From Moritella sp. Urea-trap-13 (GTDB lineage: Bacteria > Pseudomonadota > Gammaproteobacteria > Enterobacterales > Moritellaceae): 64,000 bases of DNA. Positions 49,099 through 59,025 of the stretch are shown here, piece by piece (position 1 is the stretch's first letter; every line of letters begins with the position of its first letter). The translations under genes and the position numbers were made by a program. Location of the stretch: NCBI RefSeq assembly GCF_002836355.1, contig NZ_PJCA01000001.1, forward strand, positions 248,001 through 312,000, read 5' to 3'. The notes under the pieces were generated by a model. It was given only the letters and a program-made list of their open reading frames with translations. It was not told the origin of the DNA and ran no database searches.

Positions 49099-50511
49099 TT
49101 ACAACCAATCTAATGCTTCAAACATGTCAGCAACTCGATTGAGTTCGGCGTCCAAGCTAACCGCATGATCATCCGCTTCACCAACCCAGCCTAACTTACC
49201 TAAAAAATGATTGATAAAACCTTTATTATCAAACAATCCATGTAGATAACAACCATAAATATTGCCTTTTTGCCAGCCTAGATCCGCTTCAATAAAAGCT
49301 TTACAGCGCACAGTTTGAGTTTCGCCACTGTCATTGCTTATCATGGTATTACCGTGATGAATTTCATAACCGGATAATTTAAAACCTTGCCAATCAATCT
49401 CACGCTGTCTGGTGGTTTTAGTCTGCGCATGTGCAGTGATTATAGGCAGTAACCCTAAGCCTTGTTCATCACCACCTTCAATATGGTGCGGGTCAAGGAT
49501 CTGTTCGCCAAGCAATTGCATGCCGCCACAAATACCGAAGATTGGCTGGCCACGTTGCGCGGCCTTGCTGATCTCGTTGGCTAATCCCGATTCACGTAGA
49601 TGTAATAAGCTGACGGCGGTATTTTTGCTGCCCGGTAATATAATGGCGTCAAAGTCAGCCAATGATTGGCCATCACGCAGTGGCACCACACTGACATTAT
49701 CTTGATGGATCAAGTTATCAAACTCATCCATGTTCGCGGCATACGGATAAGTAATTAAGGCGATATTAATCTGGCCACTGTTAAATGCAGCACGATGATG
49801 TAAGGTATCTTCTTCCGGTAAACGATGCGGGAAATAATGAATATTAGCCACTGTCGGCACACCCGTTTTATCTTCTAACCAGTCCATCGCATTGCCCAGC
49901 AGTAATGGGTCGCCACGGAATTTATTTAACACAAAACCTTTAATCAGTTTTTGCTCTGCCTCGGCAAGGCACATGAACGTACCAAGCAGATGGGCAAAAG
50001 CGCCACCCTTATCAATATCGGCAACCAAATAAACATCGGCATTACAGGCCAAGGCGACACTCATATTAACAATGTCACTGGCACGTAAGTTCACTTCTGC
50101 AGGACTGCCCGCCCCTTCAATGACAATTTGTTGGAAATCTTGTTGCAGGTCAGCAAGGGCTTTTTCAACATGATTGAACAGGTATGATTTACGTTCCATC
50201 CACGGAATATTGCTCAGCTCAGGTGCGGGTTTACCATTGAGAATAAGTTGACTTTGGGTATCGGCACTGGGTTTAAGTAAAACAGGATTCATGCGTACAT
50301 CAGGCAGGACTTTTGCAGCAATGGCTTGTAAGTATTGCGCACGGCCAATTTCTTCACCGTTGGCGGTCACGGCAGCGTTATTACTCATGTTTTGCGCTTT
50401 AAAAGGGGCAACACTGACACCACGATTAGCGAACATACGGCATAATCCGGCGACAACGAAACTTTTACCGGCGTCGCTAGTACACCCCATGATCATGATT
50501 GGCTTGGTCAT
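49099..50511 (-). CDS. cobQ: Cobyric acid synthase
   Basis: CobQ/CbiP amidates four side chains of adenosylcobyrinic a,c-diamide with glutamine and ATP. The 470-aa protein has an N-terminal P-loop-like domain (MGCTSDAGKSFVVAGLCRMF, then PFKAQNMSNNAAVT) and a C-terminal class I amidotransferase domain with GICGGMQLLG (nucleophile Cys, about residue 327) and GYEIHHGNT. No other cobalamin genes lie in the window, so it is either a dispersed pathway member or part of corrinoid salvage. Confidence 0.93.
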   Translation of the reverse strand: MTKPIMIMGCTSDAGKSFVVAGLCRMFANRGVSVAPFKAQNMSNNAAVTANGEEIGRAQYLQAIAAKVLPDVRMNPVLLKPSADTQSQLILNGKPAPELSNIPWMERKSYLFNHVEKALADLQQDFQQIVIEGAGSPAEVNLRASDIVNMSVALACNADVYLVADIDKGGAFAHLLGTFMCLAEAEQKLIKGFVLNKFRGDPLLLGNAMDWLEDKTGVPTVANIHYFPHRLPEEDTLHHRAAFNSGQINIALITYPYAANMDEFDNLIHQDNVSVVPLRDGQSLADFDAIILPGSKNTAVSLLHLRESGLANEISKAAQRGQPIFGICGGMQLLGEQILDPHHIEGGDEQGLGLLPIITAHAQTKTTRQREIDWQGFKLSGYEIHHGNTMISNDSGETQTVRCKAFIEADLGWQKGNIYGCYLHGLFDNKGFINHFLGKLGWVGEADDHAVSLDAELNRVADMFEALDWL

Positions 50512-50546
50512 TTTATCTTCTTGAATTAAATATTAAGTGTAAGTGG

Positions 50547-51254
50547 TTACTGAAAAGTAAGATCGGTGAGTTTTAAAAACGATTTACGTACACCATGTTT
50601 GTATACTTCAACTTGCGCAAGTTGATAATCGAGTTTTGGAATAAACCAGTAATAGGTCGCACGGTTTTTTTTCTTTTTAACTTCTTTTACTTTAACCGCG
50701 GTCATGTCGCCAAATATGGTGTTGATGGTTTCTTGCTGTACGACTTCAAATTGAATGGTTTCTAATTTTTTTTCAAATACCCATTCGTAACTTAATGCTG
50801 TCTTACCTAACTTAAGATCATTTTGCACTACAATGGTCATAGCACCAACATCCATCACATCCGGCTTTGATTTTATTTCTACATGGCCATCTTCAAAATC
50901 CATTAAAATATCACCATTATCTTCAAAAGAAGCGGATGATATTTCCCCAAAGCCCATTACCGATGTTTCATGCTCGTAACGGTTGGTGGTTAATACGTTG
51001 TCTTTAAAGCTAAACCACGAATTGTTTTTATAGTCACCGGTGCCAAATAATACGCTTGCTTGCGTGGTTAGTTTATAGCTATCACCATTTAAACGACGCA
51101 ATGTACGCTCACCGCTACCAAATTTTACGTCTTTGTAATACACCGCATATTTAGCTTGAAAAGGATAGAGTTCAGCGTGGGCTGCAGATATGGTCATAGC
51201 ATAAGTCCCTATACTCAATATAATCATGTAAACAAATTTGGTTAATATCGTCAT
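50547..51254 (-). CDS. Periplasmic DUF3108 protein
   Basis: A 235-aa protein with a signal peptide (residues 1-28, cleavage near AHA-EL). The mature part follows the DUF3108 pattern: YPFQAKYAVYYKDVKFGSGERTL at the start, repeated beta strands (YKLTTQASVLFGTGDYKNNSWFSF) and the C-terminal ATYYWFIPKLDYQLAQVEVYKHG. This resembles lipoprotein-carrier-like beta structures, but the function is unknown. GAGGAG lies upstream of the ATG. It lies between cobQ and tyrR on the same strand. Confidence 0.82.
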   Translation of the reverse strand: MTILTKFVYMIILSIGTYAMTISAAHAELYPFQAKYAVYYKDVKFGSGERTLRRLNGDSYKLTTQASVLFGTGDYKNNSWFSFKDNVLTTNRYEHETSVMGFGEISSASFEDNGDILMDFEDGHVEIKSKPDVMDVGAMTIVVQNDLKLGKTALSYEWVFEKKLETIQFEVVQQETINTIFGDMTAVKVKEVKKKKNRATYYWFIPKLDYQLAQVEVYKHGVRKSFLKLTDLTFQ

Positions 51255-51312
51255 CTGTGGACTCCTCTTAAAATAGCTCGCATACGTGGGGGCTAGCTAT
51301 TTTTAACAATGA

Positions 51313-52881
51313 TTATTTTTTAGTAATTTGATAATCACGTAATTTATTCGCAATGGCGGTATGTGATACCCCTAAGCGTTTTGCCAATTGACGGGTACTT
51401 GGGTAAGACGGATATAAACGCTGCAATAACAGCTTTTCAAAACGCTTGCAGGCCTCATCTAATGAGCCATCAAACAAGGCTTCATCAAAGCTTTCGTTCT
51501 TGGTTGTCGGTAAGTTCAAATCACACGGATTTAGCACATCACCTTCTAACAAGGTCAGCGCGTGATATAACACATTACGTAATTCACGTACGTTGCCAGG
51601 CCAAGGATAAGATTGTAATAGATCGAGTACATTACGGCTTAGCTGAGGTTTAGTACGCTGTAACTCATGACTAAAGACGCTGCAGAAGGAATGGCAAAGC
51701 GGGATAATATCTTCTTTGCGTTCACGTAGCGCGGGTACCGTCATTGATAATACGTTCAAACGATAATACAGATCTTGACGGAATTTACCGTCGCTAATCA
51801 GCTGCGGCAGATCATTTTGCGTGGTACAAAAAATACGGACATCAACGCGTACTTCTTGCTCATCACCAACGCGGCGGAAACAGCCAGTTTCAAGTAAACG
51901 TAAGAACTTAGTTTGTAAGTACGGCGACATGTCACCGATTTCATCCAGCAGAACCGATCCTTCATTGGCTAATTCAAAAATACCACGCTTGGTTTCACCG
52001 TCATCAGTGACAACACCAAACAACTCTGATTCAGCAACAGCATCGGGCACCGCGGCACAGTTTAGCGCTAAAAATTGTTGTTGTGAGCGCCCACTCGCTT
52101 GATGACACGCTTTAGCAATTAGCTCTTTACCTGCGCCCGTTTCACCTAAGATCATCAGCGGTGCATCTAACATAGCTAATTTTTTAGCGGTACTGATTAA
52201 CTTATTCATTTTTTCGCTTTTGGCATGGATCTCATCAAACGCGGCAAACTGAAAGGTACGTAAAAAATTAAATTGCTTGCCAATACGGTCAACCGATTTA
52301 AGAATAATGACAGCGCCAACGAGTTCATCTGGTTTTACGCTCGCGGCTGCTTTTGATAATGCCACTTGATTAATATCACTGCTAATACTCAGCGGTAGAA
52401 TATCACCAAGAAAGTCTTCATCTAATAGAGTCAGTTTTTGGGTTTGCGCGCAGACCTCTTCTGATTCTAACCATTTAGCAATGGAGAATCCTTTGACAAA
52501 ATTGCTAATACAATGGCCTTTCACTTGTGACTCCGAAAGTCCAAGCGCGGTCAATGCCGGTGCATTAACCAAAGACACTAAGCCTTTTACATCCACCGAA
52601 AATACAATATCAGGTAAATTAGTCATCAAGGTTTGAATTTCTTGATGCTCAAGTTCAGACGGTAAATAGCTGACAGTTTTAACATCACACACGCCACTAA
52701 TACGACGAAGATTGGTCATCAAGGCCTGCAGATCAGAAAATTCGAGGTTCGGTGATTTAATAAATATCCGATCAGGTTGTTGGATCTCAATCGCCGATAA
52801 ATTAATATCTCGCGCTAAAAAACAATCAAGGATTTCTCGACTGATACCGACTCTATCTTCACAAACTAATTCCAAACGCAT
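51313..52881 (-). CDS. tyrR: Aromatic amino acid regulator TyrR
   Basis: TyrR controls aromatic amino-acid synthesis and transport genes. The 522-aa protein has an N-terminal ACT domain (MRLELVCEDRVGISREILD), a PAS domain (about 75-190), an AAA+ domain with GETGAGKEL and GSVLLDEIGDMSP, and the Fis-type helix-turn-helix STRQLAKRLGVSHTAIANKL at the C-terminus. The GAFTGA loop needed for sigma-54 contact is absent, as in E. coli TyrR. The start at 52881 (MRLEL, with GGTGG upstream) matches the E. coli protein. A TyrR box may occur nearby but I found none convincing. Confidence 0.95.
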   Translation of the reverse strand: MRLELVCEDRVGISREILDCFLARDINLSAIEIQQPDRIFIKSPNLEFSDLQALMTNLRRISGVCDVKTVSYLPSELEHQEIQTLMTNLPDIVFSVDVKGLVSLVNAPALTALGLSESQVKGHCISNFVKGFSIAKWLESEEVCAQTQKLTLLDEDFLGDILPLSISSDINQVALSKAAASVKPDELVGAVIILKSVDRIGKQFNFLRTFQFAAFDEIHAKSEKMNKLISTAKKLAMLDAPLMILGETGAGKELIAKACHQASGRSQQQFLALNCAAVPDAVAESELFGVVTDDGETKRGIFELANEGSVLLDEIGDMSPYLQTKFLRLLETGCFRRVGDEQEVRVDVRIFCTTQNDLPQLISDGKFRQDLYYRLNVLSMTVPALRERKEDIIPLCHSFCSVFSHELQRTKPQLSRNVLDLLQSYPWPGNVRELRNVLYHALTLLEGDVLNPCDLNLPTTKNESFDEALFDGSLDEACKRFEKLLLQRLYPSYPSTRQLAKRLGVSHTAIANKLRDYQITKK

Positions 52882-53173
52882 TATTGTAACCACCATTAAA
52901 TACTATATGCCAATGATAGCATGTAACATACGCTATCAACGCCACTAAAAATGTATCGCATGATATTACGATAAGCGGCATAGGTGAGATCAATAAATCA
53001 CCTGACAATGTTGCGAAATAATACCCAATCGTAACAAAACAGGCTGATATGAATCGACTTTTTACACCATATAGCAATAAATTTAACTATTATGGTGTAA
53101 AAGGCACAGATTAACTTGGTTGAACATTGCCTTAATGATAAATTAGTCAGGTGAGTAACCGTGATAAAACAAT

Positions 53174-54787
53174 ATGCATATTATAAATTTGATTAAATAT
53201 ATACTGCCGCTAACCGTGATCTTGTTGTTAACAGCGTGCGATCAGCACCCCCCAATTAAACAGAATGGCCTGTCTTATTGTACCGAGGGTAGCCCCAGTT
53301 CATTTAACCCGCAAACTGCCACATCTAATGTGACCCTTGATGCGACGACTAGTCAGCTGTACGATCGCCTGCTATTTACAGATCCCAATACCCAACAATT
53401 CAAAGCGGGTTTAGCCATCGCTTGGGAAATATCTGCAGATCGTCTCTCTTATCGCTTTTTCTTGCGCAAAAACGTACATTTTCATCAAACAGATTACTTT
53501 ACCCCAACACGTACGTTTAATGCTGATGATGTCATTTTCAGCTTTGCTCGGATATTAGATAAGACCAATCCTTATCATGATGTGTCTAAAGATGGTTATC
53601 CGTTTTTTGAGGGCATTGAACTCGACCAACAAATCCAATCATTGGTAAAGATTGATGATTACACCATTGAATTTAATCTGGTGTTACCTGACTCTTCATT
53701 TATTGCCAATTTAGCCAGCGATTTTAGTGTCATTTTATCTGCTGAATATGCCGATACCTTAATTGCGTTAAACAAAAAAAACGATATCGATAACCTACCC
53801 ATTGGTACTGGCCCATTTAAGTTTAAAGAATACCGCACTGATAATTTTATTCGCTATCAAAGACACGATGAATATTGGGGCGAAAATGCTAAAATTGAGC
53901 AGCTTATTTTTGATATCACCCCGAGTTCATCTTCACGTTTAGCCAAATTATTAACTCAAGAATGCGATATCATGGCTTATCCTGCGGCGAGCCAAGTAGC
54001 AATGATCAGCAAACATGACCGCGTTAAGATATCGGTAGAAACCGGGTTAAACGTGGCTTACTGGGCTTTTAACACTGAAAAAGCGCCGTTTAACAACCCT
54101 AAAATACGCCGTGCATTAGCCCATACCATTAATCAAGAAACCCTGTTACAAGCGGTTTATTACAATACCGGCGTTAACGCCAAGTCAATTTTACCACCAG
54201 TTTCTTGGGCTTATAACCCTTATCTGAAAAGCTATAAATACAACCTTGCCTATGCCCGTCAATTAATCACTGAAGCGGGTTATCCCAATGGTTTCAAGAT
54301 GAATATTATGGCGCTAAAATCATCGCAAGTTTATAATCCCGACGCAGTTAAAATGGCTGAACTGATTCAATCAGAATTGGCGCAAATTGGTATCGAAGCA
54401 AAAATTATTAAATATGAGTGGCAACTCATGGAAAATAAATTACAACAGGGTGAATATGATAGTTACCTGTTGGGTTGGGTGGCAGATAATAATGACCCCG
54501 ACAATTTCTTCCGTTTCCAATTAAGTTGCAACGCGATTAATACCGGCTCTAATTATACCCGTTGGTGTAACTCCGAGTTTGATGATTTGATTAACCAAGC
54601 GGTCACAGAAACAGAATACATTGAACGCGTCACGCTCTATTATCGCGCCCAAGAAATTATTCAACAAGAATTACCCCTTATCCCACTGGCACATTCTTTG
54701 CGTTTACATGCTTATACCAGTGGATTAAAAGGCGTGGAAACGACTGCTTTCGGCGGTATCAATTTCATTAATACAGTGCGGCAGTAA
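53174..54787 (+). CDS. sapA: SapA, periplasmic peptide-binding lipoprotein
   Basis: A family 5 extracellular solute-binding protein of 537 aa that starts the sapABCDF operon. The signal peptide ends in lipobox LLTAC (Cys near 22), so unlike classical SapA it is probably membrane-anchored. Body signatures are NPQTATSNVTLDATTSQLYDRL, SADRLSYRFFLRKNVHFH and LLGWVADNNDPDNFFRFQLS. In Salmonella and Haemophilus, Sap takes up antimicrobial peptides and haem; E. coli SapBCDF was linked to putrescine export. The substrate here is unknown. sapB follows after three bases. Confidence 0.9.
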   Translation: MHIINLIKYILPLTVILLLTACDQHPPIKQNGLSYCTEGSPSSFNPQTATSNVTLDATTSQLYDRLLFTDPNTQQFKAGLAIAWEISADRLSYRFFLRKNVHFHQTDYFTPTRTFNADDVIFSFARILDKTNPYHDVSKDGYPFFEGIELDQQIQSLVKIDDYTIEFNLVLPDSSFIANLASDFSVILSAEYADTLIALNKKNDIDNLPIGTGPFKFKEYRTDNFIRYQRHDEYWGENAKIEQLIFDITPSSSSRLAKLLTQECDIMAYPAASQVAMISKHDRVKISVETGLNVAYWAFNTEKAPFNNPKIRRALAHTINQETLLQAVYYNTGVNAKSILPPVSWAYNPYLKSYKYNLAYARQLITEAGYPNGFKMNIMALKSSQVYNPDAVKMAELIQSELAQIGIEAKIIKYEWQLMENKLQQGEYDSYLLGWVADNNDPDNFFRFQLSCNAINTGSNYTRWCNSEFDDLINQAVTETEYIERVTLYYRAQEIIQQELPLIPLAHSLRLHAYTSGLKGVETTAFGGINFINTVRQ

Positions 54788-54790
54788 CTC

Positions 54791-55756
54791 ATGTTTTTTT
54801 ATATAATAAGACGAATTAATTTACTGGTCATTACCGTGACGGCATTAACCGTTATTGGTTTTTTTCTACGTAGTCGTGTGGCTGGTGACTTAGCCTTAGA
54901 CGGCAATGTATTCAGTAACTATGCAGATTATGTATTGGCGATAGCGCAAGGGAATTTGGGTGTTACCAGCGGTACTGGCCAACCGGTACTCGATGAGATA
55001 TTAACGGTATTTCCCGCCACACTAGAACTTTGTTTCAGTGCCTTTATTCTATCAATTGCCATCGGTGTGCCCATAGGTACAATTGCCGGTATGCAACGAG
55101 GCAGCTCACTTGATAGCACTATTATGGGCATCTCACTGTTTATTTTTTCAATCCCAGTATTCTGGTTAGCATCATTAGTGATGATGTACTTTGCGCTTAA
55201 TTGGAACTGGCTGCCCGTAACGGGGCGACTGAACTTACTGTATGAAATTGATTCCGTTACCGGATTCATGCTTATTGACACCCTTATTTCTGATAACCCG
55301 CATAGCCAAGATGCATTTTACGATGCACTTAAACATTTATTACTGCCGACGATTGTGTTGGCTACAGTCCCCACTACCGAAGTTATTCGCCAAATGCGTA
55401 ATCACGTCAGTGATGTGATGAAACAAAAATACATTAAAGCGGCAGCCAGCAAAGGCTTAAGTAAAACCGAAATTATCATGCGACACGTGCTCCGTAACGC
55501 CATTCCTAACATGATCCCCCATCTGGGTTTGCAATTCAGTACGGTATTAACCACCGCGATGGTCACCGAAGCGGTCTTCTCGTGGCCAGGGATTGGCCGT
55601 TGGTTAATCAACAGTATTTATCAACAAGATCACGCCGCGATCCAAGGTGGTATGTTAACAGTGGCTATTTTCGTGGTCACTGCAAATGTATTAACTGAGA
55701 TATTAACCGTCGTCATTAATCCAATTCGCAGGAAAGAACTTTATGCCCAACATTAA
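54791..55756 (+). CDS. sapB: SapB, ABC permease
   Basis: A 321-aa inner-membrane permease of the DppB type, equal in length to E. coli SapB. About six helices are visible, with the EAA loop around EVIRQMRNHVSDVMKQKYIKAAASKGLSKTE followed by the conserved VLRNAIPNMIPHLGLQF (given in parts). VFSWPGIGRWLINSIYQQD is typical of SapB. It overlaps sapC by 14 bp, indicating tight translational coupling. It forms the pore with SapC. Confidence 0.93.
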   Translation: MFFYIIRRINLLVITVTALTVIGFFLRSRVAGDLALDGNVFSNYADYVLAIAQGNLGVTSGTGQPVLDEILTVFPATLELCFSAFILSIAIGVPIGTIAGMQRGSSLDSTIMGISLFIFSIPVFWLASLVMMYFALNWNWLPVTGRLNLLYEIDSVTGFMLIDTLISDNPHSQDAFYDALKHLLLPTIVLATVPTTEVIRQMRNHVSDVMKQKYIKAAASKGLSKTEIIMRHVLRNAIPNMIPHLGLQFSTVLTTAMVTEAVFSWPGIGRWLINSIYQQDHAAIQGGMLTVAIFVVTANVLTEILTVVINPIRRKELYAQH

Positions 55757-56633
55757 TGTCTTTGCGGATGAACATATTCTGTCTCCTGCAGAGCAAACCT
55801 GGAAGCATTATTCATCACAACAAATCGCTATGGCGGCATTGTGGGCCCTGGGGCTACTGTTTTTCTTATTAGTATTTGCGCCTTTTATTGCGCCACATGC
55901 TCCTGATTTAAGACAAGCTCACTTACTATTACAACCACCGTCATGGGATGATCAAGGCACTGTCGATTACTTTTTGGGTACTGATGATCTGGGTAGAGAT
56001 GTACTATCGCGATTATTATACGGCTTACGTTTAACCTTTGGTAACGCGTTACTGGTTAGCTTTATCGCCTTGATTATTGGCACCACAATTGGCATTAGTG
56101 CCGCTATCAGCAGTGGCCTGCTATCGAGTACCTTACATCATATTATGGATACGGCATTATCAATTCCGTCGCTATTATTAGCAATTATCTTTATCTCAGT
56201 GCTTGGGCCTGGTTTAGACCACAGTTTATTAGCTATTTTATTGGCTTCTATTCCCCAGTTTATTCGTGGTGTCTATCTGTCGGTTTACCAAGAACTACAA
56301 AAAGAGTACATCATTGCGCTCAAACTAGACGGTGCCAATAATTACCGTATTATTCGCTATGGGGTATTCCCGAATATCATTGAGACACTGGTTAACTTAC
56401 TTACTCGCGCGATCTCGTCAGCTATAATTGATATAAGTGCATTAGGCTTTTTAGGCTTGGGTGCACAGCGCCCGCTGTCAGAATGGGGCACTATGTTATC
56501 CGGTGCAACCGACTTGGTATTTATTGCACCTTGGACAGTTATCCTACCGGGACTGGCTATTCTAGTGACGATCTTCATCATTAATATCGTCGGCGAAAGT
56601 TTAAGACAATCTATTATTGCGGGAATTGATTAA
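55743..56633 (+). CDS. sapC: SapC, ABC permease
   Basis: The second permease, 296 aa, DppC type. [21 protein letters not shown] (about 79-99) is the classical N-terminal motif. The EAA loop is in [40 protein letters not shown] follows near the C-terminus. It overlaps sapB at its start and shares one base with the sapD start codon. Confidence 0.93.
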   Translation: MPNINVFADEHILSPAEQTWKHYSSQQIAMAALWALGLLFFLLVFAPFIAPHAPDLRQAHLLLQPPSWDDQGTVDYFLGTDDLGRDVLSRLLYGLRLTFGNALLVSFIALIIGTTIGISAAISSGLLSSTLHHIMDTALSIPSLLLAIIFISVLGPGLDHSLLAILLASIPQFIRGVYLSVYQELQKEYIIALKLDGANNYRIIRYGVFPNIIETLVNLLTRAISSAIIDISALGFLGLGAQRPLSEWGTMLSGATDLVFIAPWTVILPGLAILVTIFIINIVGESLRQSIIAGID

Positions 56634-57646
56634 TGGCTCTACTTGATATTCGAAATCTCACCATCGAAATTATCACACCGCAAGGTACGTTAAAGGCGGT
56701 TGATAAATTTAACATTACCCTTAGTGATGGTGAAGTTCGTGGGCTGGTAGGTGAGTCAGGCTCGGGAAAAAGTCTTGTTGCAAAAGCAATTATGGGTATC
56801 ACCAAAGATAACTGGCGGGTCCGAGCTGACCGCTTGCGACTCGGTGATATTGATTTACTTAATTTAACCCCAGTACAACGCCGCCGAGTAATGGGCAAAG
56901 AAATCGGCATGATTTTTCAAGATGCCGCCGCCCATTTAGACCCATCAGAAAAAGCCGGTGATCAACTTGCAGAAGCTATCCCATGTGATCAGTTTACCGG
57001 TCACTTTTGGCAGCGTTTTAACTGGCGTAAAAAACAAGCCATTGCCCTACTGCATAAAGTCGGGGTAAAAGATCATAAAAAGGTGATGAATAGCTATCCT
57101 TTTGAACTCTCTGAAGGACTTTGCCAAAAAGTGATGATAGCGATGGCTATTGCCAAAAAACCGCGTCTGTTGATTGCTGATGAACCGACAACGGCGATGG
57201 AACCAAAAACCCAGAATCAAATATTACGCTTATTAGATAAATTAAATAAGTTGTCCCACACCACAATTCTGCTGATCAGCCATGATTTAGAAACCGTAAG
57301 TTTATTAGCGGATAATATGACGGTGATGTATTGCGGCCAAATGGTTGAAAGTGGCACGCGAGATCAGGTATTTAACCATACTCATCACCCTTATACTGAT
57401 GCCCTATTACGCGCCAATCCCGACTTTAGCCAAGTGCCACATAAAGCACGGTTGAATACCTTGGCCGGACAAGTACCGCTATTGCACCATTTGCCGATTG
57501 GTTGTCGACTCGGACCGCGCTGTCCTAATGCGCAAAAAAACTGTGTAATCACCCCACCGATGCAAAAGGTCAAAGGCCATTTATTTAGCTGTCACTTCCC
57601 GTTAAATGCCGATGAATTAAAAGGTAAAAAATGCCAGAAAAAATAA
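56633..57646 (+). CDS. sapD: SapD, ABC ATPase
   Basis: A 337-aa DppD-type ATPase. Walker A is [13 protein letters not shown] (about residues 40-48), the signature is [16 protein letters not shown] (atypical of LSGGQ, but E. coli SapD has a similar form) and Walker B is [12 protein letters not shown]. The C-terminal oligopeptide-transporter extension has a cysteine cluster ([14 protein letters not shown], later SCHFP) that probably binds an iron-sulfur cluster, as in related ATPases. Its end overlaps sapF by 16 bp. Confidence 0.93.
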   Translation: MALLDIRNLTIEIITPQGTLKAVDKFNITLSDGEVRGLVGESGSGKSLVAKAIMGITKDNWRVRADRLRLGDIDLLNLTPVQRRRVMGKEIGMIFQDAAAHLDPSEKAGDQLAEAIPCDQFTGHFWQRFNWRKKQAIALLHKVGVKDHKKVMNSYPFELSEGLCQKVMIAMAIAKKPRLLIADEPTTAMEPKTQNQILRLLDKLNKLSHTTILLISHDLETVSLLADNMTVMYCGQMVESGTRDQVFNHTHHPYTDALLRANPDFSQVPHKARLNTLAGQVPLLHHLPIGCRLGPRCPNAQKNCVITPPMQKVKGHLFSCHFPLNADELKGKKCQKK

Positions 57647-58455
57647 TCGCCATCGCCGCAACAACACCTGTGCAACCTTTATTGCGAGTGGAAAAACTAG
57701 GTAAAACCTATATCAACCCAACTGGTTTTTTTAAACGTCAGGAAGTTATTGCCGTCAATGATATTTCATTTAGTTTAAATCGTGGCGAAACACTGGCGAT
57801 TATTGGTGAAACGGGGTCAGGTAAATCCACCCTCGCGCGGTTATTGGCGGGAGTGATAACACCGACGACGGGTCATATCTATGTTGATGGCTGTAAACTT
57901 GATGCCAGTAATACTGATTTACGCTGTCGCTCGATCCGGATGGTATTTCAAGACCCTGAAACATCACTTAACCCACGGACTAGCGTTGGGCAAATCTTAG
58001 ATGCGCCATTGCAATTAAATACCGATATGTCGGTAGCTCAACGCACCGAGAAAATAACCGATACATTACGCCTAGTTGGCTTGTTACCTGAGTATGCAAC
58101 CTTCTATCCACCGATGTTATCAAGTGGACAAAAACAACGTATTGCGTTGGCCAGAGCTCTTATTCTTAATCCCAAAATTATTATTGCCGATGATACCTTA
58201 TCAACACTGGATATTTCATTACGCTCACAGATGATTAATTTGATGTTAGAGCTACAAAAAACAATCGGTATCTCTTATATCATCGTTACCCATAATATGG
58301 GTTTAGTGAAGCATATAAGTGATAAAATGATTGTGATGCATCAAGGGGAGTGTATCGAACAAGGTAATACTGAGCAGCTATTCTCGCAGCCTACTGCAGC
58401 CTTATGCGGACAGATATTGTCGAATCAATACAATATGAAAAAACAAAACGGTTGA
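57631..58455 (+). CDS. sapF: SapF, ABC ATPase
   Basis: The last gene of sapABCDF, 274 aa, DppF type. Walker A is [13 protein letters not shown], signature [15 protein letters not shown] and Walker [13 protein letters not shown]. The residue after the Walker B Asp is Asp rather than the catalytic Glu (codon 58192-58194), suggesting that SapD, which keeps ADEPT, is the main ATPase. It pairs with SapD on the SapBC permease. No clear terminator follows before the tandem repeats at 58504. Confidence 0.92.
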   Translation: MPEKIIAIAATTPVQPLLRVEKLGKTYINPTGFFKRQEVIAVNDISFSLNRGETLAIIGETGSGKSTLARLLAGVITPTTGHIYVDGCKLDASNTDLRCRSIRMVFQDPETSLNPRTSVGQILDAPLQLNTDMSVAQRTEKITDTLRLVGLLPEYATFYPPMLSSGQKQRIALARALILNPKIIIADDTLSTLDISLRSQMINLMLELQKTIGISYIIVTHNMGLVKHISDKMIVMHQGECIEQGNTEQLFSQPTAALCGQILSNQYNMKKQNG

Positions 58456-58503
58456 TTGATTAGCGGCTAATTATGCTGAGGATTATTCATCACTGTTAAT
58501 CGC

Positions 58504-58542
58504 TTATTCTTATTCTTATTCTTAATCGTTAATCGTTAATCG
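58504..58542. repeat. Adjacent short tandem repeats (TTATTC)3 and (TTAATCG)3
   Basis: Three perfect 6-bp units (58504-58521) are followed directly by three perfect 7-bp units (58522-58542). The last unit contains the stop codon of the minus-strand gene at 58536. Confidence 0.85.
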
Positions 58543-58910
58543 TAGCGATTAACTTTACTCTTATCTATCGCCTCTTTACGCTCTTCAAAAGAACCTACTC
58601 GTAAGAAAAAACGCCATGTTTGACGTGGTACCCGCTGCTTAATCATATTATCACTAACCAATAAATACTCCGTACTTGCTAGGTTCGTTATCACTGTCAC
58701 CTTCTGGCGCGAGATATCAAACTCAGCAGGTACATGACTGCCATTTTTAAACATACCGAATTCAGTGAACACTAATAGTGCTGGCTGTCCGTATACATCA
58801 TCTGTCGATTGCCACTCACCTAAAAGTGGATTGTCTTTGGGTAAATAAACCCACAACCCAGCCAACAAGATCAGTATAGTCATAACCAAGGTAACAATAT
58901 ATTTAATCAT
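58536..58910 (-). CDS. Small membrane-anchored protein (possibly DUF2850)
   Basis: The 124-aa product has one N-terminal hydrophobic helix (about residues 4-24) that is an anchor or uncleaved signal. It is followed by a small periplasmic domain with NPLLGEWQSTDDVYGQPA, FTEFGMFKNGSHVPAEFDI and TWRFFLRVGSFEERKEA. It resembles the DUF2850 proteins of Vibrio and relatives, but that is from memory. Function unknown. It lies between sapF and ppiD and converges with sapF. Confidence 0.65.
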   Translation of the reverse strand: MIKYIVTLVMTILILLAGLWVYLPKDNPLLGEWQSTDDVYGQPALLVFTEFGMFKNGSHVPAEFDISRQKVTVITNLASTEYLLVSDNMIKQRVPRQTWRFFLRVGSFEERKEAIDKSKVNRYD

Positions 58911-59025
58911 AATAGTCGCTTTAATAGCAAAAATCTCGGTGTAATATACATCACACCGAGATCCAATTAACTAACTTAACCTAGACGTAATTACCGTCTG
59001 GCGAGTCCTGTTATTACGTTATGCT

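Noticed and set aside
49099-50511. A cobalamin biosynthesis island
   Set aside because: Only cobQ is present; the neighbours are unrelated.
51313-52881. Loss of the GAFTGA motif in TyrR as a defect
   Set aside because: E. coli TyrR also lacks it and works with sigma-70 promoters.
56633-57646. Unusual LSEGL signature in SapD
   Set aside because: E. coli SapD has a similarly altered signature, so it is normal for the family.
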